Positions 47,566 through 56,558 of a stretch of 64,000 nt of DNA are shown here, piece by piece; within the stretch, counting starts at the first letter, position 1, and every line of letters starts with the position of its first letter. The notes beneath the pieces are model-generated. The model did not search any database. It saw nothing but the letters and a program-made list of their open reading frames with translations, and was not told where the DNA came from. Position numbers and translations under genes: made by a program. The stretch covers positions 186,001 through 250,000 of the forward strand of contig NZ_PPSW01000007.1 in assembly GCF_005876835.1 (NCBI RefSeq), given 5' to 3'. This DNA is from Pseudoalteromonas phenolica (GTDB lineage: Bacteria; Pseudomonadota; Gammaproteobacteria; Enterobacterales; Alteromonadaceae).

Positions 47566-47618
47566 GTAGGCGCGATTTTATATCGCGCAAAAAAAGCCCG
47601 GGATAAACCCGCGCCTAC
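47566..47618. repeat. REP-like pair in head-to-head order (BIME-like), left copy
   Basis: A GTAG foot followed by the palindrome GCGCGA-N7-TCGCGC (47566-47588) faces an inverted copy of a related unit, GCCCGGG-N3-ACCCGCGCCTAC (47596-47618), across a short A tract. GTAG plus an imperfect palindrome is the mark of REP elements mobilised by RAYT transposases. The same 53-bp pair is found inverted at 51759-51811. Confidence 0.8.
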
Positions 47619-47636
47619 AGGTTATGAACACTCATT

Positions 47637-47858
47637 AACCCGACATAAAGTCGGTGCTACCAAGTGCTTTTTCAATTCATTTTTTGGGTTTTGAACTCGT
47701 TTCTCGCTAACTTACAGCTCGCAAACTAAAGATTTAAACCCGACATAAAGTCGGTGCTACCAAGTGCTTTTTCAATTCATTTTTTGGTTTTGAACTCGTT
47801 TCTCGCTAACTTATAGCTCGCAAACTAAAGATTCAACCCGACATAAAGTCGGTGCTAC
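47637..47858. repeat. Tandem ~100-bp repeat carrying REP-like units
   Basis: Three copies of a 24-bp unit, AACCCGACATAAAGTCGGTG plus CTAC, lie at 47637, 47737 and 47835. The first two are followed by near-identical ~75-bp spacers, giving unit lengths of 100 and 98 bp. In reverse the unit is GTAG-CACCGAC-N5-GTCGGGTT, a second REP-like class. The only differences seen between spacers are an indel and a few substitutions. Confidence 0.85.
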
Positions 47859-47907
47859 CGCGCAAAATACCGGTAGCAACGAGTTTATTTCGCGTCTTTA
47901 TTCAGAC

Positions 47908-49329
47908 TTATTTAGGCGCGATTGCAATGATCTTACTTTGATTGGCATTGCGGTCATTAATGGTTAAATAAATCTCACCATTCGGTGCAGTCACGACATC
48001 GCGAATACGACCTAGACCTTTTAATATGATTTCATCTTCTGTGACTTTGCCGTTTTCAATTCGCAAGCGGTGCAATTGCTTCTTCGCTAAACTGCCGACA
48101 AATAAGTCGCCCTGCCAATGTTTAAACTTGTTGCCCGTGTAGAAATTCATACCCGCAACAGCAATAGAAGGCGTCCATTGATGCACAGGTAGTTGCATAC
48201 CGGGTAAATCAGTATGTGGCGTGATAGGCGTACCATTATAGTTCATACCATATGTCACTTTTGGCCAGCCATAGTTAGTGCCTTTGGTGATCAGATTTAA
48301 TTCGTCACCACCACGCGGACCGTGCTCTGTAGACCACAGAGCTCCAGTTTTAGGGTGTAACGTTAAGCCCTGCGGGTTACGGTTACCGTAGGTCCAAATA
48401 GTTTTTTGCGCATCTTTTTCGTTATAAAAAGGGTTATCTTTTGGCACGCGGCCATCTTTGAAAATACGGTGTACTTTACCGTTTTGCGTAGTGATATCTT
48501 GCGCGCCATTTTGTAGCCCTTCGTCACCATTGGTAAAGAATAAATAATCGCCTTTAATGGCAAAACGAGAGCCAAAGTGCCAACCGCGATTTTGATGATT
48601 TTCTGGTTTGGCTTCAAATAAGGTTTGCTGCTCTACCCACTCTCCATTTTTAATTTTTCCGCGAACAATGGCTGTGAACGCCACTTCTTGCCCTCGGCTG
48701 TTTTTGCCTGCATCTTTACTATACGACAAGTAAATCCAACCATTGTTTTTATAATCTGGATCAGGATACACATCTAACAGCCCACCTTGACGCTTATGCC
48801 ATACTTTAGGCGTGCCCTTAATATGCATTTTTTTACCGCCCTTCGTCATGTGCCAAAGCTCGCCTTCGCGTAAGGTATAAAGCAAACTGCCGTCAGGTAA
48901 AAAATCCATAGCCCAGATGATGCCATCACTGTTGGTCACTTCTTTGGTTGTCACCTTGTGATAATCCGTATTAAACGACTTGCCCATTTGCGATTCAGGC
49001 TGTTTCGCTTGCTTTGCTCTTGCACCTGCTTCACGAATATATACAACCAGAGTACGAATTTGCTCTTCATTTAACGTCGAGCCAAATGCAGGCATGCCTG
49101 CCGAAACAATACCGTTTTTAATGGCATTCGCCAGCGCAGTATCTGTGCCTTCTGTCATCCACTGGTTATCAATTAAAGAACCAGCCATGCCACCTGTTAA
49201 CTCTTGACCATGGCACGACGCACAGGTTGTTTTAAATAGCTGTTCAACGTTCTGGTTATTAGCATGCGAGGCCATGCTCAACATACAAGCTGCACTTAAC
49301 AGCGTGGTTTTAAACACTTTTTGATACAT
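47908..49329 (-). CDS. PQQ-type aldose sugar dehydrogenase with N-terminal cytochrome c domain
   Basis: A secreted 473-residue protein. The signal peptide (about 1-23) is followed by a cytochrome c domain with CASCH (36-40) and a distal Met region. The rest is a six-bladed beta-propeller of the glucose/sorbosone dehydrogenase (Asd/YliI) type, with GNRNPQGL, WSTEHGPRGGDELNLITKGTNYGWP and GLGRIRDV segments. It should oxidise sugars with PQQ and pass electrons through its own heme. PQQ synthesis genes are absent from the window. Divergent from the TonB receptor. Confidence 0.92.
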   Translation of the reverse strand: MYQKVFKTTLLSAACMLSMASHANNQNVEQLFKTTCASCHGQELTGGMAGSLIDNQWMTEGTDTALANAIKNGIVSAGMPAFGSTLNEEQIRTLVVYIREAGARAKQAKQPESQMGKSFNTDYHKVTTKEVTNSDGIIWAMDFLPDGSLLYTLREGELWHMTKGGKKMHIKGTPKVWHKRQGGLLDVYPDPDYKNNGWIYLSYSKDAGKNSRGQEVAFTAIVRGKIKNGEWVEQQTLFEAKPENHQNRGWHFGSRFAIKGDYLFFTNGDEGLQNGAQDITTQNGKVHRIFKDGRVPKDNPFYNEKDAQKTIWTYGNRNPQGLTLHPKTGALWSTEHGPRGGDELNLITKGTNYGWPKVTYGMNYNGTPITPHTDLPGMQLPVHQWTPSIAVAGMNFYTGNKFKHWQGDLFVGSLAKKQLHRLRIENGKVTEDEIILKGLGRIRDVVTAPNGEIYLTINDRNANQSKIIAIAPK

Positions 49330-49389
49330 AATTTTGCTCGACGGTAGATCGTGTTTTGAATTTATTCAGTATAATGAGGCACTTTTATA

Positions 49390-49551
49390 ATACCAATACT
49401 CTTAATTAAGTGATCTATTTTGAGGCAAGGAAAACTTATCGATAGCTAGGCGAAAATTTTGCTGTTTAGTTATTCTAAATAAGAAATTTTTAACGACGCT
49501 AGCGTTAGTTTTAATCCCTCAAAATGGTTCAAGTATTATTGAGGATTGGTA
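49390..49551. mobile_element. MITE-like interspersed element, ATACCAAT family
   Basis: About 162 bp with ATACCAATACTCTTAATTAAG at the left end in the form TACCAATnCTC, and TTGAGGATTGGTA at the right end as its inverted partner. An inner inverted pair, ATTTTGAGG and CCTCAAAAT, adds to the structure. It carries no gene. It sits in the divergent promoter region of the dehydrogenase and TonB receptor and ends 28 bp before the receptor ATG, so it may supply or disrupt promoter sequence. Confidence 0.7.
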
Positions 49552-49579
49552 AAATATCGTCAAGCTTCGATAAAGGAAC

Positions 49580-51664
49580 ATGTCTGTGCGTGAAACGTTT
49601 AAATTTTCTATTTTGTCTTTGGCTCTTTTAGGTTGCGCAAGCATCAGTTTTCAGACCTTATCAAGCGCCAATGATAAAGACATCGAAACCCTAGTCACCA
49701 CCGCCAACCGCACACAAACCCTGCATTTAGACTTGATTGGCAACACCAATAAAATTACCAAACAAAGTATTGAGCAAAGCAACGCTAAGCATTTAAACCA
49801 ATTACTGAGCCAAGCATCGAGCACTTGGTTAAGCCGTGGTAATGGCCAAGAATCATTATTATCGGTGCGTTCACCTGTTTTAACTGGCGCAGGCTCGTGT
49901 GCTGAGTTTTTAACGCTTGAAAATGGTATTAGCTTACGCGCGCCAGGCTTTTGTAACGTAAACCAATTATTCGACACCCACTTTGAGCTTGCAGATAACA
50001 TCGAAGTGGTGAAAGGCGCGAATTCATCTCGCTACGGTTCAAATGCCATTCATGGCACTATCAATGTGTTTAGCCCAAGTTTATATGCAACGCCTATGGT
50101 GAGCGTAGAATTAGGTGAAGATAGCTTTTATCGTGTAAATGGCCTTTACAGCCAGCAAACAGAAGCGCTCGATACCTTAGTGGGCTTAACACTTACCTCA
50201 GATGGCGGCTTTCAAGATAGTTCGGGCTACGAACAACAAAAACTCTCATTGTCGGCTTCGCACAGCTTAGGTGATTGGCAAACTACCCACAGAGTGACGC
50301 TAACCAACTTAGAACAAGACACAGCAGGCTATTTGCAACGTGGCGAAAACGCCTATCAAGATAAATCATTACTGCGCATTAATGACTTTCCAGATGCATA
50401 TCGAAACAGTTTGTCGATGCGCTACGCCATGTTTAACACCTTGAATACGGAAGATGCAGTCTGGCAGGTTAATCCATATTTACGCCATACCGACATGGAC
50501 TTTTTAATGCACTTTTTACCGGGCACACCTGTCGAAGAAAACGGCCATTCGAGTATAGGTTTACAAGTACGTCGCGCAAGTCAGCTGTCTGATATGTTCA
50601 GTTTAACGCTTGGCTCTGACATCGACATCACTCGCGGCTTTTTAAAACAAAACCAAGCCAACGACACCGAATCAAACTCTGCGTTTTTACGTGGCGTATT
50701 ACCTCAAGGAAAGCACTATGATTATGACGTTGATGCGCTAAGTTTTGCCACTTACGCTCAGCTCGACGCCAAAATCACAGACGAACATAATGCCTTTGCA
50801 GCACTGCGTTACGATAACACCGACTACGATTATCAAAACAATTTAAGCACAGGTAATTTAAAAGACGATGGCACAGCCTGTGGCTTCGGGGGGTGTCGTT
50901 ATACTCGCCCTGCAAGCCAAAGTATTCAATTTGACGATATCAGTTATGCTCTTGGCTACAGCTATAAAATTGATAAAAAAACACAACTATTCGCCAAACA
51001 TGATCAAAGCTTCAGAGCCCCTCATACCAGCGAATTATACCGCCTTCAGAACGGTCAGCTCGCCAGCGATGTAAAAAGTGTCAAAGCCAGACAAACCGAA
51101 GTTGGTGTTCGATATATAGATAAAGATCTATTTGCTGAGCTCTCGGTTTATCATTTAAAGAAAAAAGACGGCATTTACCAAGACGCCGACCGTCAATATT
51201 TAAATGGCCTAGATACCGAGCACCAGGGCATCGAGTTTGCACTTAACCGCCAAGTAACGCGTACCATCAGTACAAAACTGGCCTTTAGCTATAGCGAGCA
51301 CACTTATTTAAATAACCCAACTAATGGTGCGCAAATCAAAGGCAACGACATAGATACCGCGCCCAAATTATTACTTAACCTGCAGATCAATTGGCAAGTT
51401 ACACGAACTATCATGGCTCAGTTAGAACGCCAGCAAATAGACGACTACTTTTTAGATGCCGCCAATACGCAAAGCTATGCTGGCCATAAAGTTTATAATC
51501 TGCGAGCAGATTGGCAGATCAATCCACAGTTAAGCGCGTCATTTGCGGTGATGAACATCACAGACGAGCGCTACGCAGAGCGTGCTGATTTTGCCTTTGG
51601 TAATCATCGCTACTTTGTTGGTGAACCGAGAAATATGAGTTTGAAATTAAAATATCAATTTTAG
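49580..51664 (+). CDS. TonB-dependent outer-membrane receptor
   Basis: A 694-residue outer-membrane transporter. A signal peptide precedes a plug domain (about 36-160) with IETLVTTANRTQ, a Cys pair in GSCAEFLTLENGISLRAPGFC, and NIEVVKGANSSRYGSNAIHGTINV. A ~22-strand barrel ends in the aromatic-terminal KYQF. The substrate is not shown; next to a PQQ dehydrogenase, PQQ or sugar uptake is worth testing. RBS AAAGGAAC. Flanked by REP-like clusters. Confidence 0.92.
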   Translation: MSVRETFKFSILSLALLGCASISFQTLSSANDKDIETLVTTANRTQTLHLDLIGNTNKITKQSIEQSNAKHLNQLLSQASSTWLSRGNGQESLLSVRSPVLTGAGSCAEFLTLENGISLRAPGFCNVNQLFDTHFELADNIEVVKGANSSRYGSNAIHGTINVFSPSLYATPMVSVELGEDSFYRVNGLYSQQTEALDTLVGLTLTSDGGFQDSSGYEQQKLSLSASHSLGDWQTTHRVTLTNLEQDTAGYLQRGENAYQDKSLLRINDFPDAYRNSLSMRYAMFNTLNTEDAVWQVNPYLRHTDMDFLMHFLPGTPVEENGHSSIGLQVRRASQLSDMFSLTLGSDIDITRGFLKQNQANDTESNSAFLRGVLPQGKHYDYDVDALSFATYAQLDAKITDEHNAFAALRYDNTDYDYQNNLSTGNLKDDGTACGFGGCRYTRPASQSIQFDDISYALGYSYKIDKKTQLFAKHDQSFRAPHTSELYRLQNGQLASDVKSVKARQTEVGVRYIDKDLFAELSVYHLKKKDGIYQDADRQYLNGLDTEHQGIEFALNRQVTRTISTKLAFSYSEHTYLNNPTNGAQIKGNDIDTAPKLLLNLQINWQVTRTIMAQLERQQIDDYFLDAANTQSYAGHKVYNLRADWQINPQLSASFAVMNITDERYAERADFAFGNHRYFVGEPRNMSLKLKYQF

Positions 51665-51715
51665 TTGGCGAGAGGCGAGCTCAAAGCCACAAAGCCCAGA
51701 GTTGAAGCCACCTCG

Positions 51716-51739
51716 GTAGCACCGACTTTATGTCGGGTT
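51716..51739 (+). repeat. REP-like unit, class CACCGAC (right cluster, copy 1)
   Basis: GTAG foot then CACCGAC-N5-GTCGGGTT. It is the exact reverse complement of the unit in the left tandem array at 47637. Confidence 0.85.
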
Positions 51740-51758
51740 AATGAACGCCGCCAAACCT

Positions 51759-51811
51759 GTAGACGCGGGTTTACCCCGCGCTTTTTAAGCGCGATATAAA
51801 ATCGCGCCTAC
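51759..51811. repeat. REP-like pair in head-to-head order, right copy
   Basis: The same 53-bp pair as at 47566-47618 but inverted: GTAGACGCGGG-N3-ACCCCGCGC, a T-rich gap, then GCGCGA-N7-TCGCGCCTAC. A few bases differ from the left copy. Confidence 0.85.
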
Positions 51812-51892
51812 ATCCCCCACTGAGCTCTGCTGCTCCACTAAGTGCAGTTGGTAAAATGATATAGCCTCAAACTCAAACTCAAATCAAACGCG

Positions 51893-51950
51893 GTAGCACC
51901 GACTTTATGTCGGGTTAATAATCTCAGTTTGCGAGCAAAAAGTTATAGAG
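51893..51950 (+). repeat. REP-like unit, class CACCGAC, with extended homology (copy 2)
   Basis: GTAG-CACCGAC-N5-GTCGGGTT at 51893-51916. The next ~30 bases (TAATAATCTCAGTTTGCGAG and on) match the left array spacer in reverse with scattered differences, so the homology extends beyond the REP core. Confidence 0.75.
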
Positions 51951-51985
51951 AGGCGGGTTAAAAAGCATGAAATAGCACTATTAAT

Positions 51986-52035
51986 AAAAAAGCCACTATT
52001 TAATACTTTGGAAGAATATTAAACGCGGCTTTTTT
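51986..52035. terminator. Long interrupted hairpin, possible terminator
   Basis: AAAAAAGCC (51986-51994) pairs with GGCTTTTTT (52027-52035), with TTTAATA/TATTAAA pairing inside. It could end a transcript read from either strand, but no gene with an obvious end lies next to it. Confidence 0.5.
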
Positions 52036-52204
52036 CGCATATTTGCTTTTGGTAAACAAATGCATTATCTGTAATCCTAGCACCCAAAATATGGCCCAAC
52101 ATTGATAAGCTGTCAACTTCAAGAAGCTTAACCAAAATTAACTTTTTTACCCACACGACAAATGCCTAGCTCAAGAATGCAGCGATTAAATTGATACTAT
52201 AAAA

Positions 52205-52297
52205 ATAGGTACTAACCTTTACAGGGTTAAAAGATAAAGACAGTGCTTTCATACAAGCAAACCAAATAGCAGCGCCCCAACGCGGCTATTTTTCTTC
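52205..52297 (+). ncRNA. Candidate small RNA ending in an orphan terminator
   Basis: A 52264-52292 hairpin (AAATAGC, inner GCG/CGC, GCTATTT) followed by TTTTTCTTC is a good plus-strand terminator with no coding region before it. A second small hairpin, TAACC/GGTTA, lies at 52213-52229. The stretch 51665-52496 otherwise holds only the REP cluster, the hairpin at 51986 and the promoter region of the next gene. The RNA start is not defined. Confidence 0.3.
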
Positions 52298-52496
52298 GAG
52301 CTTTCCGAAAATGTAAACCCCCTTTACAACCAAACTCAATAATCAAACCTTCTTGTCAAAATCAGAATACTCAAAAAGAATGTTGAAAAGTGTTCAAAGC
52401 TGTACCTTTAAGCATACATTTTCGCGCAACTTAACAACAGTTTCTTACCCTTCATCCCTCTAAGCTAAACGCTCATTTCATCAAGGGATATAAAAA

Positions 52497-55064
52497 ATGT
52501 CAGTCAAATTGTTTTCTCGTACACCCATTGCAACCGCACTTTTCGCCACCCTAGTACTAAGCGGATGTTCTAGTGACAAAGATACGCGCACCGAACTGCA
52601 AAAAGCCGAAGGCGTATGGAACAAAACCGCTTACGGCGCCGTGTTAGACATTCAAGATAACAAGGTAAGTGCTTATGAATACAATACATTTGCTTGTATT
52701 AAAGTGAACCAATTAAGCCATGAGCAAGCCAACAAAGAGTTCATCGCTGAGCTTAAATCGACCGATACCGCATTAAGCTTGCGAGAGAAAGGCGAAATTC
52801 ATGCGCAAACCTATACCACAAATAAAACCCTACCAGCGCTGTGTAATACACCGATTGATGTCACTGAGAACGCAACTCCAAACCAAGTTTTTGAGTATTT
52901 TTGGCATGCCTTTAACGATTACTATGCCTTTTTTGAGTTAAGAGGCGTTGATTGGTCACAGCAATATGTAAAATTTAAACCGCAAATTAGTGATGACATG
53001 ACTGACGAAGCACTATTTAGCACACTTGCGACTATGGTAGCCCCACTAAAAGACGGACACGTAAATATTTGGGCCAAAGACGCCAACTTTTATGTCGGTA
53101 AAGACAGCCCATTTCTGAAAGCTGCAATCGGTATTCAAGGAAATTACTTAAGAGCAGGCGAGCAAACCAGTCTGGATGACGTATTTAATACCATGCTTGG
53201 TCATTATACAGAAATTAGCAAAGCCTATTTACAACCTGACAGCATGTCGCAATTTCCTGCACAGAGTGAATTTCCGACCTTACTTTGGGGCTAAACCGCT
53301 GACAATGTCGGGGTGATCGTACTCAATAACTTAGAGAGCTTTAGTGACACCGATGATGCCACCGCCGAAGTGCAACTGACAGCTGCAGAAACATTACTCG
53401 ATAAAGTAATGGCGCAATTAAAAGACACTGATGGCCTCATTTTAGATATACGTAATAATCAAGGTGGACACGATGCCATCGCCTTAGAAGTTGCCAACTA
53501 TTTTGCAGATAAAACCGTACTCGCAGTTAATAAACAAGCAGTGACACCTGCTGGCATGGGCGTACCAGTTAGATATCAAGTGCTTAAAAATGACAGCGCT
53601 TATACAAACCCAGTTTACTTGCTAACCAGTCAAATGACGGTAAGTGCAGGCGAAGTGCTGGCTATGACTTTAGAACAGTTCGACCATGTTCATACTGTTG
53701 GTGAACCAACCTCAGGCGCACTGTCTGACATATTAACGTTTACGCTGCCAAATGGCTGGGAGATCGGCCTTTCAAACGAGGTGTATCGCAACGCTCAAGG
53801 CAAAGCATTTGAATTAACAGGTATTGTGCCTCAGCACGCACAGAGCGCCTTCTCAGTTCATTCATTCGACGAAGCACGCTTTACAAGTTATGACTTTGCG
53901 CTTGAGCAACTGAACAAACACACTCACCTAACACTTTCAGTAGATGAATTCGAAACAGCACTGGAGCAATTACAAACCAAAGGCAATATTCCCAGCATTG
54001 CAGTGGGCATCATTCATGACGGCAAAGTGGTGTATCAAAATGGTTTTGGGATCGCAGATGAAAGCGGTACCCCAGTGACAGCAGATAGTCGCTTTTACCT
54101 CGCTTCAGTCAGTAAAACTCTGCTGGGTGCCACACTGGCTCATGCAGAAGGTCAAGGGCAGATTAAATTAGATAAAAACATCGCACCACTGCTGCCGTTT
54201 TCAATTGATAACCCGACATCTGATAAACCCATTACCCTAAGACATTTGATCACCCACAGCAGTGGTATTCTCGACAATAACGCCGTCTATTTGTGTAGCT
54301 ACTACTTACGTGACAACCATAGCAGTTTAATGAACTTATTGGCACAGAATAACAACTGCCCGCAAGTGATTGACCCAGATATGCCTCGCTTTTTCGAAAA
54401 TTATTTGTCAGCGCAAGGTGACTATTATTTTAATGCAAACTTTAGCAGCCAATTTGGACTCACACCGGGTGATGCCTCTATTTATTCAAATGTTGGCGCA
54501 GCACTAGCGGGCTTTATACTTGAACAAGATAGTCAGCAAAGCCTACCTAGTTTGAGCCAAAAAACGGTGTTTGACCCACTCAATATGCACAACACAGAAT
54601 GGGCCATCGACAAACCTCAAAAGCCCATTGTTCAGCGAGCGGGATTTAGCCCACAAACAGGCGAATTATTTACTCTGCCCGATTACGGCTCTGTCACATA
54701 CAGCGATGGTAATGCCGTCTCTAGCGTGAAAGACTTGAGTCAGTTTTTGCTTGCCAGTATCCATGAAGGCAAAATCGGTGATGAACAAGTACTAGATCAA
54801 AACGCCGTTAAAAACATGCTATCGATACAATATGAGCCTGCACAAACCGTGCTCCAGCATGGCTACTTTTGGAATATCGACCAGCACTTTATTTCTCATG
54901 GCGGCACCGACTTTGGTGTTCGAAATAAAATATTTGCCGACCTAAAACGTAAAAACGGCTTTGTTTTATTGACCAACGCCGATGCGTTTAACGAAAACAG
55001 CGAACAAACTTTTACTGAAATAGAAGCGTTAGTAAGAACCTTTGCTAATGGTTATGAGGAATAG
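52497..55064 (+). pseudogene. S41 peptidase-beta-lactamase fusion lipoprotein, split by in-frame TAA
   Basis: One continuous frame of 856 codons interrupted by a TAA at 53292-53294. Before it lie a lipoprotein signal (LSGC, Cys24) and the start of an S41 (tail-specific) protease domain. After it the S41 domain continues (GLILDIRNNQGGHD, then TSQMTVSAGEVLAMTLEQF with the catalytic Ser). A serine beta-lactamase-like domain follows, with SVSK, IYSNVGAAL and the SHGGTDF triad. The frame is the same on both sides and no indel is needed. A second start (GTG 53313) could only yield an unexported fragment. It may be a recent nonsense mutation, a read error or readthrough. Confidence 0.75.
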
Positions 55065-55083
55065 ATAGAAATACTATTTAAAT

Positions 55084-55110
55084 AGAGCGTAAAGCCCCTT
55101 TACGCTCTTT
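55084..55110. terminator. Strong hairpin terminator between convergent genes
   Basis: AGAGCGTAAAG and CTTTACGCTCT (55084-55094 and 55098-55108) form a perfect 11-bp stem with a CCC loop, followed by TT on the plus strand and AT-rich sequence on the minus strand. Probably serves both convergent genes. Confidence 0.8.
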
Positions 55111-55127
55111 ATACCTGATATAAAAAG

Positions 55128-55793
55128 TTAATCAATCGGCTCATACCTAGTCGGTAGAGCACTAAATTGCAGCCAAGTATCACTTTGCATCCAACGCTTC
55201 TTTTTAGGGATTTCAATCACCAACTCGTCGTCTGTTTTGTACGCTTTAGTTTTGCCTTTGCTGTCTTTTACCGTAATGGTTGCAGGAGCATCAAAGGTGA
55301 ACTTTATTTCGTCCATACTTGGGACGAACATAGAAAAGCCACCAGCCATGTGTTCTGTGAAATTGTTGATATCATCAAGTAAAACAAATACGTCTGAGTA
55401 TTTGAGTTCTTTACTCTCTAAAGGTTTTAAACTGGTATTAAGAATAAACCCAACATCGTCTTTGCTATAGTTCGAATGCAGTAAGGTCTTTTCAGCATCA
55501 GCCTGAGGTAGGATAGGCAAATTGATATTACCCTCTTTATCAAAGGTCGCATTAGCAATGACTTTTTCTTCTTGTTCGAGCCAAAGCTTTATATCGTCTA
55601 TTTTGATTTCTTGGTTACCAATTTGTAGTTTAAAAAGCGGAGTGAGATATTTTGATTTTGCTTTATTAGTCGCTAAATCTCGGAGCTGATTTATCTTTCC
55701 ATATTCAATGCTGCGCCCTTCTGCATAACTAAAATGACTAAAAAGAGAGGTGCTAAGTAATAGGCTTACTGCAAATACTGTTGATAATTTCAT
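55128..55793 (-). CDS. Secreted protein, unrecognised
   Basis: A 221-residue protein with a signal peptide (about 1-24, ending YA-E). No family is recognised with confidence; a DUF2057-like beta-sandwich was considered. It is rich in Lys and short strands (DAPATITVKDSKGKTKAYKTDDELVIEIPKKKRWMQ near the C-terminus). It lies 151 bp downstream of the tail-anchored regulator gene on the same strand, so a functional link is possible but unproved. Confidence 0.7.
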   Translation of the reverse strand: MKLSTVFAVSLLLSTSLFSHFSYAEGRSIEYGKINQLRDLATNKAKSKYLTPLFKLQIGNQEIKIDDIKLWLEQEEKVIANATFDKEGNINLPILPQADAEKTLLHSNYSKDDVGFILNTSLKPLESKELKYSDVFVLLDDINNFTEHMAGGFSMFVPSMDEIKFTFDAPATITVKDSKGKTKAYKTDDELVIEIPKKKRWMQSDTWLQFSALPTRYEPID

Positions 55794-55944
55794 TATTATG
55801 CTTCCTTGGTAGTTTTGCTATTCATAGACCAAGAAGGGTACAAAAAAGTTCAAAAGGATTTTAAAAGACTATGATTTTTATAAAAAAATAGAGGGCAACA
55901 AAGCGATGTTTGCCATCGCTTTATTTAAAAAAGAGAGAAGCAAA

Positions 55945-56499
55945 TTAAGACTTAACAGCCATCCAAATCGCTGTTGCCACAACTAAGGCTGCGGCGCCCA
56001 AAATGCCGAGCCAAGTGGTCGACTTGCTCTCTTTTGCAGGCTGCTCTGATGAACTTTCAGAAGTTGGCGCATCATTTTGCTGAGGACTGTCTGAGCTTTC
56101 ATTGTTTTTTGACTCACTCTCAGCTTTGCTTTCCTCTGCAACAGGCGCTTTGCTAGTAGCCGCTTGTGACGCTGGGGCCGCAGCTACTTCTTCAGCTTGC
56201 TCTGTGACTTCGGTAAGCTCTAATTGCCACTGATAGCCTCTTTTTGAAAAGGTTTTAATGGCATCGTTACCAAAAATGGCACGTAAGTGACTGATGTTCT
56301 GAAAGACGACTTGTTCAGACACGGTTTTGTCTGGCCAAACCGTTTCTAACAGCTCTGCTTTAGACAGAATTCTATCGTTATTCAAAATAAAGAACTTGAG
56401 CATATTAGCAGCTCTGTCTTTTAGCTTAATAACCTTTCCGTGGCGGGTAAGGATTTTGTGTTCACAATCGAACTGGAAAATCTGAAAACTAAACTTCAT
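55945..56499 (-). CDS. Tail-anchored winged-helix regulator (CadC/ToxR-like, no periplasmic domain)
   Basis: A 184-residue protein. The N-terminal OmpR/ToxR-type winged helix (about 1-97) has LKDRAANMLKFFILNNDRILSKAELLETVWPDKTVSEQVVFQNISHLRAIFG and SKRGYQWQL. A Ser/Glu/Ala/Pro-rich linker (about 105-160) and one membrane helix (about 163-180) ending AVKS follow. Most relatives continue into a periplasmic sensor of 100 or more residues; here only four residues follow the helix. The next 150 bp hold no continuation in any frame. Target genes are unknown. Confidence 0.88.
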   Translation of the reverse strand: MKFSFQIFQFDCEHKILTRHGKVIKLKDRAANMLKFFILNNDRILSKAELLETVWPDKTVSEQVVFQNISHLRAIFGNDAIKTFSKRGYQWQLELTEVTEQAEEVAAAPASQAATSKAPVAEESKAESESKNNESSDSPQQNDAPTSESSSEQPAKESKSTTWLGILGAAALVVATAIWMAVKS

Positions 56500-56558
56500 G
56501 TTTTTTAAGAAATAATTAACAACAGGTTAAGAGTAAAGGAATGAAGCCCAGAGGTAAA

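Larger units (their letters stand above)
47414..47907. other. REP-bearing intergenic region left of the dehydrogenase
   Basis: Contains the BIME-like pair, the ~100-bp tandem array and, at 47859-47884, a related CGGTAGCAAC fragment. No gene or promoter is seen apart from sequence near the AraC gene start. Confidence 0.5.
51665..52496. other. Intergenic region with REP cluster and sRNA-like tail
   Basis: Holds, in order, REP-like units (51716-51950), a long interrupted hairpin (51986-52035), an orphan plus-strand terminator (52264-52295) and an AT-rich promoter region before the ATG at 52497. No coding region of credible length is seen. Confidence 0.5.

Noticed and set aside
47637..47858. CRISPR array
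   Set aside because: The repeats are 24 bp in units of ~100 bp, and the spacers are near-identical to each other; no cas genes.
52431..52450. TTAACAACAG shared with the region before the winged-helix regulator gene (about 56517)
   Set aside because: A 10-base match alone in AT-rich DNA is easily chance, and relative orientation to the two genes differs.
53292..53294. Selenocysteine or pyrrolysine codon
   Set aside because: The codon is TAA, not TGA or TAG.
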